DNA from: Rhizobiaceae bacterium
Lineage (GTDB): Bacteria; Pseudomonadota; Alphaproteobacteria; Rhizobiales; Rhizobiaceae
NCBI GenBank assembly: GCA_019635695.1
Contig: JAHBYZ010000026.1
Coordinates: 1-41,759 of the forward strand
Direction of reading: 5' to 3'
DNA length: 41,759 nucleotides
The notes under the pieces were generated by a model. That model worked only from the letters and a program-made list of their open reading frames with translations, was not told the origin of the DNA and did not search any database. A program made the translations under genes and the position numbers. Within the stretch, counting starts at the first letter, position 1; the number at the start of each line of letters is the position of its first letter. Below, piece after piece: positions 1-8,381 of the stretch.

Positions 1-75
1 AGGCACGATGGGGCTGCCTCCCTCATACCGACTGTGGTCGAGATGCAGGTCGGAAATCACCCACAGCCTGGTCAC
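1..75 (-). CDS. Metallophosphoesterase, N-terminal fragment (runs off window)
   Basis: The first 25 codons of a second calcineurin-like phosphoesterase gene are visible on the minus strand and continue past the left edge. The residues LWVISDLHLDHS contain the family's first metal-binding motif (D-x-H). The GTG start at 75-73 overlaps the TGA stop (74-72) of the upstream metallophosphoesterase gene in a GTGA arrangement, so the two are probably translated in a coupled way. The assignment rests on one motif and on the tandem position; the catalytic domain lies outside the window. The substrate (nucleic acid, nucleotide or protein phosphate) cannot be told. Confidence 0.7.
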   Translation of the reverse strand, partial: MTRLWVISDLHLDHSRYEGGSPIVP

Positions 76-656
76 AGAGCGAATTCCGGATCCTCGGCGA
101 CGACGATCGGATCGTGCCGCATAGCCGCCGTCAGCTGCTTGAAGGTGCACGGCGCAAAGCCGGTATCGAGACAATCCACGCCGACGTCGCGGCTGCGCCC
201 TAGCCCAGGCAGGGCTCCGTGGTTGTGACCGAAAAAATGCCAGGCTCCCTTTCGAACTCCCGGCCAGGTGCGCAGGGCGTAGTGGCACAACACGACGCGC
301 TCGCCTTCGTCGTTTGTTTCGACCAGCGGCGACGGCGCCGCATCCCAACCGAGGCCAGCGATCGCCGGATGGACCACCCCTTGCTTGACGAAATCGTGGT
401 TGCCGAGAATGAGGCGCTTGCGGCCGTTCAGCCGATCGAAAATGTGACGCACGCGTGCTGCGTCGCCGAGGCCGAAGGCAAAATCGCCAAGGTGGTAGAC
501 GAGATCGCCGGGCCGCACGACGGCATTCCAGTTGTCGATCAGGGCCTCGTCCATGGCGCGCACGTGTGGAAACGGGCGGGCGGTCGCGACATCGGCCAGC
601 ATCAGCTGGTGGCCGAAATGCGTATCGGCCGTGTAGAATTTCTGCGTGAATGACAT
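72..656 (-). CDS. Metallophosphoesterase (calcineurin-like) family protein
   Basis: This 194-residue protein has the ordered motifs of small calcineurin-like phosphoesterases: D-x-H near the N-terminus (TADTHFGH), GD-x-x (YHLGDFAF), GNHD (LILGNHDF), then H (LCHYALRTW) and G-H-x-H (FFGHNHG). These residues bind the two-metal centre that hydrolyses phosphodiesters or phosphomonoesters; the protein is probably cytoplasmic. The start at 656 is preferred over an upstream one at 698 because GAGGAG lies just upstream and the fold begins directly after it. The gene is followed, with a 4-nt overlap, by another metallophosphoesterase gene. The family is sure; the substrate is not. Confidence 0.9.
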   Translation of the reverse strand: MSFTQKFYTADTHFGHQLMLADVATARPFPHVRAMDEALIDNWNAVVRPGDLVYHLGDFAFGLGDAARVRHIFDRLNGRKRLILGNHDFVKQGVVHPAIAGLGWDAAPSPLVETNDEGERVVLCHYALRTWPGVRKGAWHFFGHNHGALPGLGRSRDVGVDCLDTGFAPCTFKQLTAAMRHDPIVVAEDPEFAL

Positions 657-989
657 CTCAGGACTCCTCGAGGAATAGCGTAGGCTCGCCGGCTGCAAGT
701 GCAGCCAGGGTTCAGCGGGCTATTCGTATCGAGGCCGTCCTCATGTCGTTCGCTTTCCCGTTCCCGGCAAAGCTAGCCGGGAAGATCCAAGAATTTGCGA
801 TCGATAGGGCGTCACCGGCGCCGGCGTCAACCGCGTCGCGCGGCACAATCGATGCTCCGACAAATAGCGATGATGTTGGGACTCCGGACTGAGTTCCGCC
901 ATCGGCGGAACCCGCTGCTTCCGTCTGCGCAATCGGCCGGGCGGCGCGTACATTCCGCCGCCGGCCTGTTACGCGGCTGTCGTCCGGCT

Positions 990-1883
990 TCAGGCCGGCG
1001 CCGGAGCCGACGACGCCTCGACCAGTGCCAGGATAGACGCGATCCTTTCGGCTTCGAGCCGGAACGAAGCCACGTGCGGTGTCGGCCGGCCGTCGACGAG
1101 TTCGATGCGGTCGCATTCGAGGCGTCCGCCATCGCCTTCGTCGTGGTGGTAAACGCCGACGACGAGTTGGTCGGGATCGCGGCCGTCGCGCAGCAGGATC
1201 TTTCGCGCTGCAAGGTTGATCGCCTCGTTGCCGAAGCCGCGCACTGCGATTGGCCCCAGGAGCACAGGTTCGTCGGGGCAGCGGCCTGAAGCCGTCACCG
1301 ACGCGACTGTCTCCTCGTTCTGGAGCCCCTGCCCTTGCAAGTGCTCGTCGACATCGTTTGCGAGCTCGTCCGGCTCGTCTTCCGTGGCCGCGGCTGCAAC
1401 GAGCCGCTGGGCAAAGGTCTGGGAGGGTACGCCGGCAATCTTCTGCTGGCGCGCCTTGCTCAACCCGGTGGCTGCGAGCATGCGTGCGCATTCTGTCGTG
1501 AGCCTGCTTGCCGCTGCAAATTTGTGTTCGCTGCGCGCCAGCTTGAAGCCAAGCGCCCTGGCGCGCTTTGCCACCGTCTCGGTCTCTTCGCCGATTACAT
1601 CGGCGACGCGCTGCGCCGTCAGCCTCGCGCTGGATGCGGCGCTGATCAGCTCGTCGCAAAGCTCGCCGCGGCAGGCGATCTCCAGGAACCGGGCGTATGC
1701 CTGCTCGACCTGCTGGCGGTCGGGAATGGCGGCCACCGCGTCATCATGGTACCGGCGCACAACCCATCCCGGAACCTTGCCGAGCTTCCCGACAAGGTGC
1801 TTGTTGGCGATGTAGCCGCCGGCGGCGAACTCAGCGAGCACGACGTTTTCGACGATGGTCTTGTAGTCAGGTTTTGCGCGCAT
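990..1883 (-). CDS. Hypothetical protein with HTH-like segments
   Basis: A 297-residue soluble protein that I do not recognise. Two stretches look like helix-turn-helix units: around residues 87-115 (LTAQRVADVIGEETETVAKR) and around 140-160 (GLSKARQQKIAGVPSQTFAQ), which hints at DNA binding. The middle is acidic and the C-terminal third is mixed alpha/beta. There is no signal peptide or membrane segment. Codon use and GC-rich third positions match neighbours, and the rival overlapping frames (for example 712-1659 minus) are arginine-rich shadows. It is transcribed away from a 336-nt gap that carries two imperfect copies of a CCTGTGA motif 26 nt apart. A regulator of a mobile region is a guess only. 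Confidence 0.6.
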   Translation of the reverse strand: MRAKPDYKTIVENVVLAEFAAGGYIANKHLVGKLGKVPGWVVRRYHDDAVAAIPDRQQVEQAYARFLEIACRGELCDELISAASSARLTAQRVADVIGEETETVAKRARALGFKLARSEHKFAAASRLTTECARMLAATGLSKARQQKIAGVPSQTFAQRLVAAAATEDEPDELANDVDEHLQGQGLQNEETVASVTASGRCPDEPVLLGPIAVRGFGNEAINLAARKILLRDGRDPDQLVVGVYHHDEGDGGRLECDRIELVDGRPTPHVASFRLEAERIASILALVEASSAPAPA

Positions 1884-2219
1884 TCGGGAACTCCTTACTC
1901 TGCCCGTGGCGGCGACTGGCCTGTGAAAAACGTCCCGTCCGATCGCCTGTGAGAAAAGCGTGACGCCGATGGTTGGCAGGCGTCAAGGCGTCGGATGGAA
2001 GAATTCGTCACAGTCATAACCAACAACTGGTCAATCGATCGAATCAGAAATTTGAATAAAATTTATCGAAACGAGTTTTCCGCGTCCGCTCCGAACCAGA
2101 ACAATTGTCTTCGGCAAAGATCTTACCCTGCGGCGCCATTCCAGCGTTTTGACGCCACAAAGCATCGGCGTCACCGTTTTTGAAAGTCGCTGCCCAGCGA
2201 CACTCATGTGGAGGGCGAG
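1884..2219. other. Intergenic region with AT-rich patch and imperfect direct repeat
   Basis: No convincing gene. Next to the minus-strand gene there are two imperfect copies of GCCTGTGA(G)AAAA-CGT at about 1919-1934 and 1945-1961, spaced 26 nt. From about 2030 to 2080 the sequence becomes AT-rich (AAATTTGAATAAAATTTATC) in an otherwise GC-rich context, suitable for promoters of the divergent genes on either side. Short open frames here have no coding character. Confidence 0.4.
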
Positions 2220-3365
2220 ATGCTCACTTACCTGGATCGTCAAATCAAGGCTAACCCGCTGACATCCGAGGATCTGGAGTGGCTTGCGCCGCTGCTCGCC
2301 CGCTTCAATGGCTCGTTACGGCAAGGTGTCCTGGACAATGCAGTAGAGGCCATGGAGCTTCGCTGCGCAGCGTCCCTGTTTGCACTCGAACTCGCCGGAA
2401 GAACCGGCCGGTTCCCCCTCGACCCGGTGCTTCTTGAGCACACCGTCTGGCATTGGGCCATCGCACCGTTCCTCTGCGCAAGCGAACTGGCTCCGCTCGC
2501 GCTTGCACCTGAACGTGAGGTGATTGAGGCCTTTCGCGATACGCGGCCATCCGAAGACGTGCGCAGTTTTGCGGTCGGGGCGCTCGCCGAACATCGCGGT
2601 TTCTACGTCGATGTCCCGCAACGATCCGTGCCGCTCGGATGCGGTCGCCTTGAATTGAGGGCCATTTTCGGGATTGTTGAGGGCACCCGCATTCACTTCA
2701 GCGCAGTCCTGACGGCAGCCGGTGAAGGCTCCGCACGACGGCTGCACTGGATGCCGCATTGTCCGGAAACCAAACTGGACAATTTGCACCATCCGCGGGC
2801 GGCAGCCATGGGCGCAAGTCGAACGGGCGGACCGCTCTTAGAACTGGGTACGCTGCTCGATCAGGAAAAAATCGACATCGCCGAATTGCGCACAACGGTC
2901 GAGGATCTCGCGCTGCTGTGCGTGACCCATGCCAAGACAGCGGCGGGCGGCGAGCAACCGGCGTGGCTGGAACTTCCTCACATGGCACGCGATGACGTCC
3001 GCCGCCAGGGACGGCGAGCCGGCGCCAACGCCAAGAAGTTCTCCTTGTTCAGGGTGCAGCGCCTGGAAGCGCGAGGCCTGCGGCGCGACGGCACCTGCGA
3101 GCTCTCTGCTCCTACAGGCATCCAACAGAGCGTACGCAGCCGCGTCACCGGTCACTATCGTCTCCAGGCGCACGGCCCCCGCCACAGTCTGCGGCGCCTC
3201 ACCTGGATTGCCGAGCACATGCGTGGTCCCGTCGATGCCCCGATGGTGACGCCTCTGGTCAGGCTCAGCGGTGACGATCTCGCACCGGCTGCGCACGCGC
3301 GTGCGGTCATCGATGCGCCGCCCATGTTCGAGGCATTCGAGCATGTTGGCCAGACCATCGGCTGA
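2220..3365 (+). CDS. Hypothetical protein (mobile-region type)
   Basis: A 381-residue soluble protein of unknown function. The ATG at 2220 is chosen over a GTG at 2208 because GGAGGG lies at 2210-2215, a good ribosome binding site. The N-terminal two thirds are helical and leucine-rich; the C-terminal part ends in a basic segment (VTGHYRLQAHGPRHSLRRLT, about residues 310-329) followed by WIAEHMRGP. Similar R-x-x-HGP-x-x-RRL-WI endings are, from memory, common in unnamed proteins of plasmids and integrated elements; I cannot name the family. The gene is followed at short spacing by small hypothetical genes on the same strand, which may be an operon. Confidence 0.65.
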   Translation: MLTYLDRQIKANPLTSEDLEWLAPLLARFNGSLRQGVLDNAVEAMELRCAASLFALELAGRTGRFPLDPVLLEHTVWHWAIAPFLCASELAPLALAPEREVIEAFRDTRPSEDVRSFAVGALAEHRGFYVDVPQRSVPLGCGRLELRAIFGIVEGTRIHFSAVLTAAGEGSARRLHWMPHCPETKLDNLHHPRAAAMGASRTGGPLLELGTLLDQEKIDIAELRTTVEDLALLCVTHAKTAAGGEQPAWLELPHMARDDVRRQGRRAGANAKKFSLFRVQRLEARGLRRDGTCELSAPTGIQQSVRSRVTGHYRLQAHGPRHSLRRLTWIAEHMRGPVDAPMVTPLVRLSGDDLAPAAHARAVIDAPPMFEAFEHVGQTIG

Positions 3366-3401
3366 GCCAGGCCGCGACCAAGTTGCAGCACAAGATCTCG
3401 G

Positions 3402-3818
3402 ATGACTCTCATGACCCTCGAGCACAAAGCGACGGACGTCGCCGACCCCTCCTCGCACGACAGCGCAACAGACGCGTTCGACGTGCTGCCATGGCTGACG
3501 AACCCGCAACTCGCCCTTGCCCACTGCCCGGCCGACGAGATCACCATCGGGAACTGGATGCTCGTCAGGATCGACGGAAGAGACGCCTGGGCCGGCGAAC
3601 TCGCCATCCGGTCCGGGCGGCTCCCCTTTACCGCCGAGATCCTCGCAGTTCGGCACGCAGCCGGTGAATACGAGGCACGCGTGCTGGCGAGCGGGGTGGG
3701 TCCTCTGCATTCACCGGCGCAATCCCTCTTCGGCGCGATGCTCCTCGCCGAAAAGACAGCGGCTGCAGTGCTCTGCGACGCATGCACCACCGCGGCAGGT
3801 TGTGGGCCGCCAGCCTGA
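3402..3818 (+). CDS. Small hypothetical protein
   Basis: A 138-residue soluble protein with no recognised domain. It lies 36 nt after the preceding hypothetical gene and in the same direction, so the two are probably co-transcribed. The start is uncertain: ATG at 3402 and ATG at 3411 are both possible and neither has a strong ribosome binding site. The C-terminus is alanine-rich with three cysteines (CDACTTAAGC). An opposite-strand frame of similar size exists, but this frame fits the strand and spacing of its neighbours better. Confidence 0.5.
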   Translation: MTLMTLEHKATDVADPSSHDSATDAFDVLPWLTNPQLALAHCPADEITIGNWMLVRIDGRDAWAGELAIRSGRLPFTAEILAVRHAAGEYEARVLASGVGPLHSPAQSLFGAMLLAEKTAAAVLCDACTTAAGCGPPA

Positions 3819-3929
3819 GCCGGCGATCCACCTTCACCCCGAACCGATCCAGCTGCTCTCCTCCGAGCCGTCGCCGACGGCTCCGACGGCAACAGCCGAG
3901 CCTTGGCCGTGCGTAAAGGAGTATCCAAA

Positions 3930-4223
3930 ATGACCTCAGTTTCGAACCAGATCGACCCCGCGCCGGAAAAGCCCGGGCACCGGTACCTTGCCATCGCCTG
4001 GCTCCACAACGGCTGCTACGCCTATGGGCTCTCCGACGACCGTCTCAAGGCGCTGCAGCGCTGCAAGCGCCGGGTGCGCTCGGATTTTGGGGTGAAAGGC
4101 TCGTTCCGCGCCAACGTCTACGACACCGGCGGGGAGATCGTGAGTTTCAACCGCTACGTCAATGTCTGGGATGAGGACGGCCACGACATCACTGACACCG
4201 GCGAGATTGTGGAGGTGCTGTGA
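3930..4223 (+). CDS. Small hypothetical protein
   Basis: A 97-residue protein with a well-ordered mixed alpha/beta sequence: YLAIAWLHNGCYAYGLSDD, then a basic helix (ALQRCKRRVRSDFG) and an acidic tail (VWDEDGHDITDTGEIVEVL). The start at 3930 is supported by AAGGAG at 3916-3921; the longer form from 3903 is not needed. I do not recognise the family. Its stop codon overlaps the next small reading frame (TGATG at 4221-4225), suggesting translational coupling. It belongs with the 2220-4462 set of unrecognised genes. Confidence 0.6.
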   Translation: MTSVSNQIDPAPEKPGHRYLAIAWLHNGCYAYGLSDDRLKALQRCKRRVRSDFGVKGSFRANVYDTGGEIVSFNRYVNVWDEDGHDITDTGEIVEVL

Positions 4224-4462
4224 TGAACGCCACAACGTTCGCGGCGCCAAACAACGCGCCGAGCCTCACCCATCTGACGATTAACACTGGCAATGTGGCG
4301 ATCTGCCCTGCCCACACCCGCGATCTCACCCCACCGAAGTCTACTCTATGCTCGGCGACATCATCATGCCGGAAAGGAAAGGGATCAAACGCGAAACGAT
4401 CAGACGGCGTCAGCCGCTTCATCGAGATGCGGCCGTCTAATATGACAACCCCATTGGGCTAG
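4223..4462 (+). pseudogene. Small reading frame, possibly a frameshifted remnant
   Basis: This 79-codon frame begins with ATG overlapping the stop of the previous gene. The first 35 or so residues look coding (SLTHLTINTGNVAIC). After that the frame turns into low-complexity Ser/Lys/Arg sequence, while a different frame reads HPTEVYSMLGDIIMPERKG before stopping at 4438. A single frameshift near 4320-4330 in a once longer gene is one explanation; a genuine short protein is the other. I cannot choose from the sequence alone. Confidence 0.35.
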
Positions 4463-4532
4463 AACCTTCGTTAGCTCACCGTGCCGATTGTCCGAAAACC
4501 CCTGACGACGGGCAGGCTGGCTTGCAGGCGCA

Positions 4533-5456
4533 CTATTTCTCCGCACCAAATATGCCGACACCCTCGATCGTCTCCATCCGGTCCACGCCACCGACCTTCG
4601 TGGGCACGGTACCTATGCCAGAACGCACGTAAAAGGTGCCCGCAACTCCTTGCGCCCCCGAACCGAGGAAGAAGCCCTGATAGTCGCCGGAACTGAGTAT
4701 CGGCACCTTGTCGTCCCGGGCGATTTGAACATCCCCGCCGGCAAAAGCGCGGTCCTTGATCGTGGCCGCGCCGAGAGCGAAGCTGTAGGGCTGCGCCTCC
4801 GACCCAATGCGTAAACCATCGATCTTGCCGGAGATGCTTCCCCCCTGGCCGGCGAAGCTCGCATTCAGCGCCGCCGTCCCCTCGACAATGCGCTGGCCGG
4901 TCGCCGAGCCGACGATAGTGGCCTCCGCGGGCCCCCTGTAGGACGCATTGCCGGAGGTCGGCGTCGCCGTGCTGCGCGTGCCATCCACAAGGTAGCCGAT
5001 CTGCTGGAATCCACTCTTGCGCGAGGTGTAGCGGAACAGATTGGTTCCGCCCTGGGCATTGCCGACAAGCTCCAGGAAGTTGTCGCCATTGCTGTAGGTT
5101 CGACGCTGGTTTCTTATGCTGGCGCCGTTGTCGGCCGTCATCTTGCCCGAGTCGTTTGGGACCGCCGGGCCGTCCATCTTTCCGGAAAATGCGAGTTCAG
5201 CGGTGTCGGGCTCTCCAAGCATCGGCTCATTCGGAACGCCCAGCGGCCAGGTGGTGGTGGCCGCCGCCGTGACGCCGGACTTCGATACGTCCGTAATCGC
5301 CGTAATCGAGTTGTCGGGTCCGGCATGGCCGGTCATGATGTGCGTCGTCGCTTGCGTGGTGCGGCTTTCGCCGAGGTCATCGAAGACCGAGGCCACGCTG
5401 GCGCCGCAGCCGGAAATCGTTGTCGTGGCGAGCAGAATCAAGCTGGCCTTTTTCAT
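4533..5456 (-). CDS. Lipoprotein with transferrin-binding-protein-like beta-barrel
   Basis: A 307-residue exported lipoprotein. It starts with MKKASLILLATTTISGC: a short charged N-terminus, a hydrophobic core and a lipobox with the modified cysteine at residue 17. The C-terminal half (about 180-307) is Gly/Ser/Ala-rich with alternating beta strands and the segment SSGDYQGFFLGSGAQGVAGT, resembling the F/Y-x-G-x-F-x-G-x-x-A-x-x-x-G-x-F pattern of the TbpB barrel domain (SLAM-type surface lipoproteins). That family includes iron or haem-protein receptors but also many uncharacterised members. AAGGGG precedes the ATG. It is divergent from the response regulator at 5685, sharing a 228-nt region with a perfect palindrome. 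Confidence 0.75.
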   Translation of the reverse strand: MKKASLILLATTTISGCGASVASVFDDLGESRTTQATTHIMTGHAGPDNSITAITDVSKSGVTAAATTTWPLGVPNEPMLGEPDTAELAFSGKMDGPAVPNDSGKMTADNGASIRNQRRTYSNGDNFLELVGNAQGGTNLFRYTSRKSGFQQIGYLVDGTRSTATPTSGNASYRGPAEATIVGSATGQRIVEGTAALNASFAGQGGSISGKIDGLRIGSEAQPYSFALGAATIKDRAFAGGDVQIARDDKVPILSSGDYQGFFLGSGAQGVAGTFYVRSGIGTVPTKVGGVDRMETIEGVGIFGAEK

Positions 5457-5601
5457 TTTTTCGCCCCTTTCCGTTTATCGACCTGACAATCCGCTTGCGC
5501 ATGCTTGCGGCGACCCGACTCCGGCCAGGAGACATTGAAGCTCAAGCTGGAGGCGGCCGTTGCCGTTGGCCGCAGTATGGCCCCTGCGGCCGGAGCCAAG
5601 A

Positions 5602-5613
5602 ACCTGTACAGGT
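5602..5613. promoter_or_regulatory. Perfect 12-bp palindrome between divergent genes
   Basis: ACCTGTACAGGT is a perfect inverted repeat lying 72 nt before the response regulator start and 146 nt before the lipoprotein start. Its half-site is the same as in classic lux-type boxes, but the central spacer of those boxes is absent. A dimeric NarL/LuxR-type regulator is a plausible binder; this is inference from position and symmetry only. Confidence 0.35.
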
Positions 5614-5684
5614 GTAGGGGGTTCGTAAGGGATGCGAGGCGTGGTAGGGTTGCCGACTATCGTCAGACAGCGGCTGGTCCGCCG

Positions 5685-6296
5685 ATGCACATCATACTTG
5701 CCGACGACCATCCTCTTTTTCGCGATGCGCTGCGCCGGCTCGTTCAGCGTGTCTACCCGGGAGCCTTGATTTTCGAGGCCGCTACCTTCGATGCAGTGCT
5801 GCTTGCCGGCGAGAAAGCAAGGAAGCCGGCGCTTTTCATACTGGATCTGATCTTCCCGGGCTTCGATTCGAACGTCTCGATCGGGATCCTGAGGCAGCGC
5901 TACGCCGGCGCGTCGATCGTCGTCGTATCGATGTCGGAAGATGTGGGCACCGTGGATACGGTGATGGCGGCAGGCGCCGATGCGTTCATAGGCAAGAGCG
6001 TCCCGGCACAAAGTATCGCGGAGGCGCTGGCTGCCGTCCGGGATGGCAGCATCATCGTGTGCACGGGCCACGACTACGTCTCGCTTGCCGACGATCTGCC
6101 GCCCGTTGGCAGGCCGCTCTCTGCGCGGCAGCGCGAAATTCTCACTCTGCTCAGCAGAGGGCTGACCAACAAGGAGATAGCGCGGGAACTGAATATCTCG
6201 CCGTTCACCGCGCGAATGCACGTGTCCGAACTGCTCAAGACGCTCGGGGTGCGCAGCCGCGCCGCGGCAGCCGCTCTCCACCAGAGCTTTGTCTGA
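5685..6296 (+). CDS. NarL/LuxR-family response regulator
   Basis: A 203-residue two-component response regulator. The receiver domain covers about residues 1-120, with acidic pair D7-D8 (LADDHP), phospho-acceptor D54 (FILDLIFPG), S82 in the switch position (VVSMSE) and K104 (IGKSVP). The LuxR-type HTH occupies about 138-200 ([20 protein letters not shown] onward). The ATG at 5685 starts exactly at the receiver fold; the longer open frame upstream lacks coding character. The gene meets the histidine kinase gene tail to tail with only 4 nt between stops, so kinase and regulator are probably partners although not co-transcribed. The divergent lipoprotein gene is an obvious candidate target. Confidence 0.9.
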   Translation: MHIILADDHPLFRDALRRLVQRVYPGALIFEAATFDAVLLAGEKARKPALFILDLIFPGFDSNVSIGILRQRYAGASIVVVSMSEDVGTVDTVMAAGADAFIGKSVPAQSIAEALAAVRDGSIIVCTGHDYVSLADDLPPVGRPLSARQREILTLLSRGLTNKEIARELNISPFTARMHVSELLKTLGVRSRAAAAALHQSFV

Positions 6297-6300
6297 TCGG

Positions 6301-8052
6301 CTATCGGGCCGGCGTCGAGCGGCCGCGGGCCAGCGCGAATGACGTGAGCAGGGCGCGCAGTTCCGCTGGCTGAACGGGCTTCTGAAGGCGCGGAACGGCC
6401 GGTTCTTCGGGACTTGCGCGCGGCTCCTGCGTGTGTCCCGACAGTATCACCGCTGGCACCGCCCGGTTCTCCTGCTTCCTGATCGCATGAATGATCGCCG
6501 GCGCGCTGCCGTGCCTGCCCAGGTCGAAATCACACACTATGGCGTCGCAGCCGATCGGTTCGTCGGGCGCCTCGCGCAGGCTGACCACCTTGCAACCCCA
6601 CCGCTCCAGCAGCGACGCCGTTGCCGCAAGCACGTCCTCGTCGTCATCGACGACGGCAACCGTGAACCCCGACAGCGGATGCGCGCGATGTCCGCTTCGG
6701 CGCTTCGCCACGAGTGGCGGCGCAATGCGCGACAGGCCGCTGACGACGACCCTGGTGCCTCGTCGGGGCGCCGAATGGATGACGATCTCGAGCCCCAGCG
6801 CAGCCCCGACGCGGCGGGCGATGGCCAGGCCCAGTCCGACCCCCTCCTGCCCCTGCACGGCAGGGGTCTCGGCGCGATAGAACTCCTGAAAGACATGGGC
6901 TAGATCGTTTGCGTGGATGCCGGGTCCGGCATCGCAGACCCAGATGTCGTATCCCGCACCGTTGCGGCGCGCGCCGACCAGGACGCGCGCGCGGCTCGCA
7001 TATTTGAAGGCATTGGCAAGCAGGTTCTGCAGTATCGCCGTCAGCAGCGCGGGATCGGTTTCCACCCAGGCGCGCGGCTGGACAAAACGCAGCTCGCAGC
7101 CGGACCTTCGAGCCAGCTCAAGGTTCTGGCGTACGAGGCCGGCCAGCAGCTCGCCCAGATTCACGGGCTCGTTCCGGACCTGCGTGCGCCCTACGTCGAG
7201 CAGCGAAAGATCGAGCAGCGACCGGAACAGGTGAGCCAGTGACTGCACGGAGCGTTCGATGCTGCCCAGGACTTCGCGCTCGCTGCGACCCAGCCGCAGT
7301 TCTTTCAGGTTGGCGACCAGCAGGCCGATGGCATGGATCGGCTGACGCAGGTCGTGGCTGGCCTGCCCGAGGAAACGGGACTTGGCCAGATTGGCCTCGC
7401 TGGCCTGCCTGCGGGCATGTTCGAGTTCGTCCGTCACCTTGGTCAATTCGGCAACCTTGGCGTCGAGCGATCTGGTCAGCCCGACATTCGTCCGCAGGAA
7501 GCGGTGCATCCGCAAGGCGAGCGACGACAGCACGATCGTGTACAGGACGACCATGCTGCCGTTTATCGCGCCGTATGCGCTTGGGTCATGCCAGACATGC
7601 GCAGCAGCCAGCATCGGAATGGAGGTCCACAGGCTGAGGAAGCACGAACGGGGAAAGGAGTGTTGGGTGGATACGGCGCCAAGCGCGGTTCCGCCCAGAG
7701 CCAGCGAATAGAGCAGGAGCACCTGAAAGTCGACGCCGGCGGCAACGAGAGCCCCCGCACCCCAGCCGAGCCCAGTGCATGCGGTCAGCGCAGAATGCGC
7801 CAGCGCATGGCGATTTCGTCCCCGCTTCGTGGTTGGCCGGCGGCGCGCATATTTCCAGCTCAGGACGGCCAGACCGGCCGACAGCATGAGCATTGCGGCG
7901 AGCCATGCCGTGGTAAAAGCCACGCCGTCGGTCAAACCGACAAAAGTGCCGGCCGTCAACAGAACCACGCCGGCATGGACGATCCATGCCGACAGCCCCA
8001 GCCCGAACAGCAGGTCCAGTTCCCAATCTCGATCGGCTAACGTTACGGACAA
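6301..8052 (-). CDS. Membrane hybrid sensor histidine kinase with C-terminal receiver
   Basis: A 583-residue inner-membrane sensor. Residues 1-180 hold about five or six hydrophobic segments and no periplasmic sensor domain, so the signal is likely sensed in or near the membrane. A coiled coil (195-225) leads to the H-box GQASHDLRQPIHAIG with phosphorylatable H233. The ATPase domain shows N-box NLLANAFKYA, DAGPGI and GVGLGLAIARR. A receiver domain from about 465 has VDDDED, the acceptor aspartate in IVCDFDLG and a conserved lysine in LQKPVQP. SHDLRQP is typical of a kinase subclass paired with NarL regulators. The start is the TTG at 8052, with no clear ribosome binding site, so the exact N-terminus is uncertain. 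Confidence 0.88.
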   Translation of the reverse strand: MSVTLADRDWELDLLFGLGLSAWIVHAGVVLLTAGTFVGLTDGVAFTTAWLAAMLMLSAGLAVLSWKYARRRPTTKRGRNRHALAHSALTACTGLGWGAGALVAAGVDFQVLLLYSLALGGTALGAVSTQHSFPRSCFLSLWTSIPMLAAAHVWHDPSAYGAINGSMVVLYTIVLSSLALRMHRFLRTNVGLTRSLDAKVAELTKVTDELEHARRQASEANLAKSRFLGQASHDLRQPIHAIGLLVANLKELRLGRSEREVLGSIERSVQSLAHLFRSLLDLSLLDVGRTQVRNEPVNLGELLAGLVRQNLELARRSGCELRFVQPRAWVETDPALLTAILQNLLANAFKYASRARVLVGARRNGAGYDIWVCDAGPGIHANDLAHVFQEFYRAETPAVQGQEGVGLGLAIARRVGAALGLEIVIHSAPRRGTRVVVSGLSRIAPPLVAKRRSGHRAHPLSGFTVAVVDDDEDVLAATASLLERWGCKVVSLREAPDEPIGCDAIVCDFDLGRHGSAPAIIHAIRKQENRAVPAVILSGHTQEPRASPEEPAVPRLQKPVQPAELRALLTSFALARGRSTPAR

Positions 8053-8381
8053 GTTGACAACACATTCATCGGTGCAATGGTATGGAAGCGCCGATCGTCG
8101 CTTCGACCACCATCACAATTCCGATCGAAGTGGCGTCTGTAAACCGTGCGCTGGAACGGTCGACGATCTTTGCTGCTTTGTTCGAGACCTCTGGCGTTCA
8201 AGTTATCCTCGCGACGGCACCGCGGGGACATACAGCGATTGCCTCCGCGAGGTCTACAGTCGCGCCTAATGCGAACTCATCTTTGCCATCCAGCCTATTT
8301 TCGCGCCGTTGCAATTCTGTGCAGGCGATAGCGCTTGGGATCGCGGGCTCTTGCGGCGTTGGCTCAGGTTGCTGCGCGGCG
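8053..8381. other. Intergenic region without a recognisable gene
   Basis: This 329-nt stretch separates the end of the HTH-hydrolase gene from the start of the kinase gene, both on the minus strand. Open frames cross it on both strands but none has a good start, ribosome binding site or protein-like sequence. It must hold the kinase promoter; GTTGACAAC at about 8053-8061 is a short inverted repeat right at the kinase start. Nothing else stands out. Confidence 0.4.

Noticed and set aside
712..1659. 315-codon minus-strand open frame overlapping the gene at 990-1883
   Set aside because: Extremely arginine-rich translation with no domain; typical out-of-frame shadow in GC-rich DNA. The frame of 990-1883 is better balanced.
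3155..4009. 284-codon minus-strand open frame across 3155-4009
   Set aside because: Low-complexity Ser/Ala/Arg translation and it crosses two plus-strand genes with ribosome binding sites.
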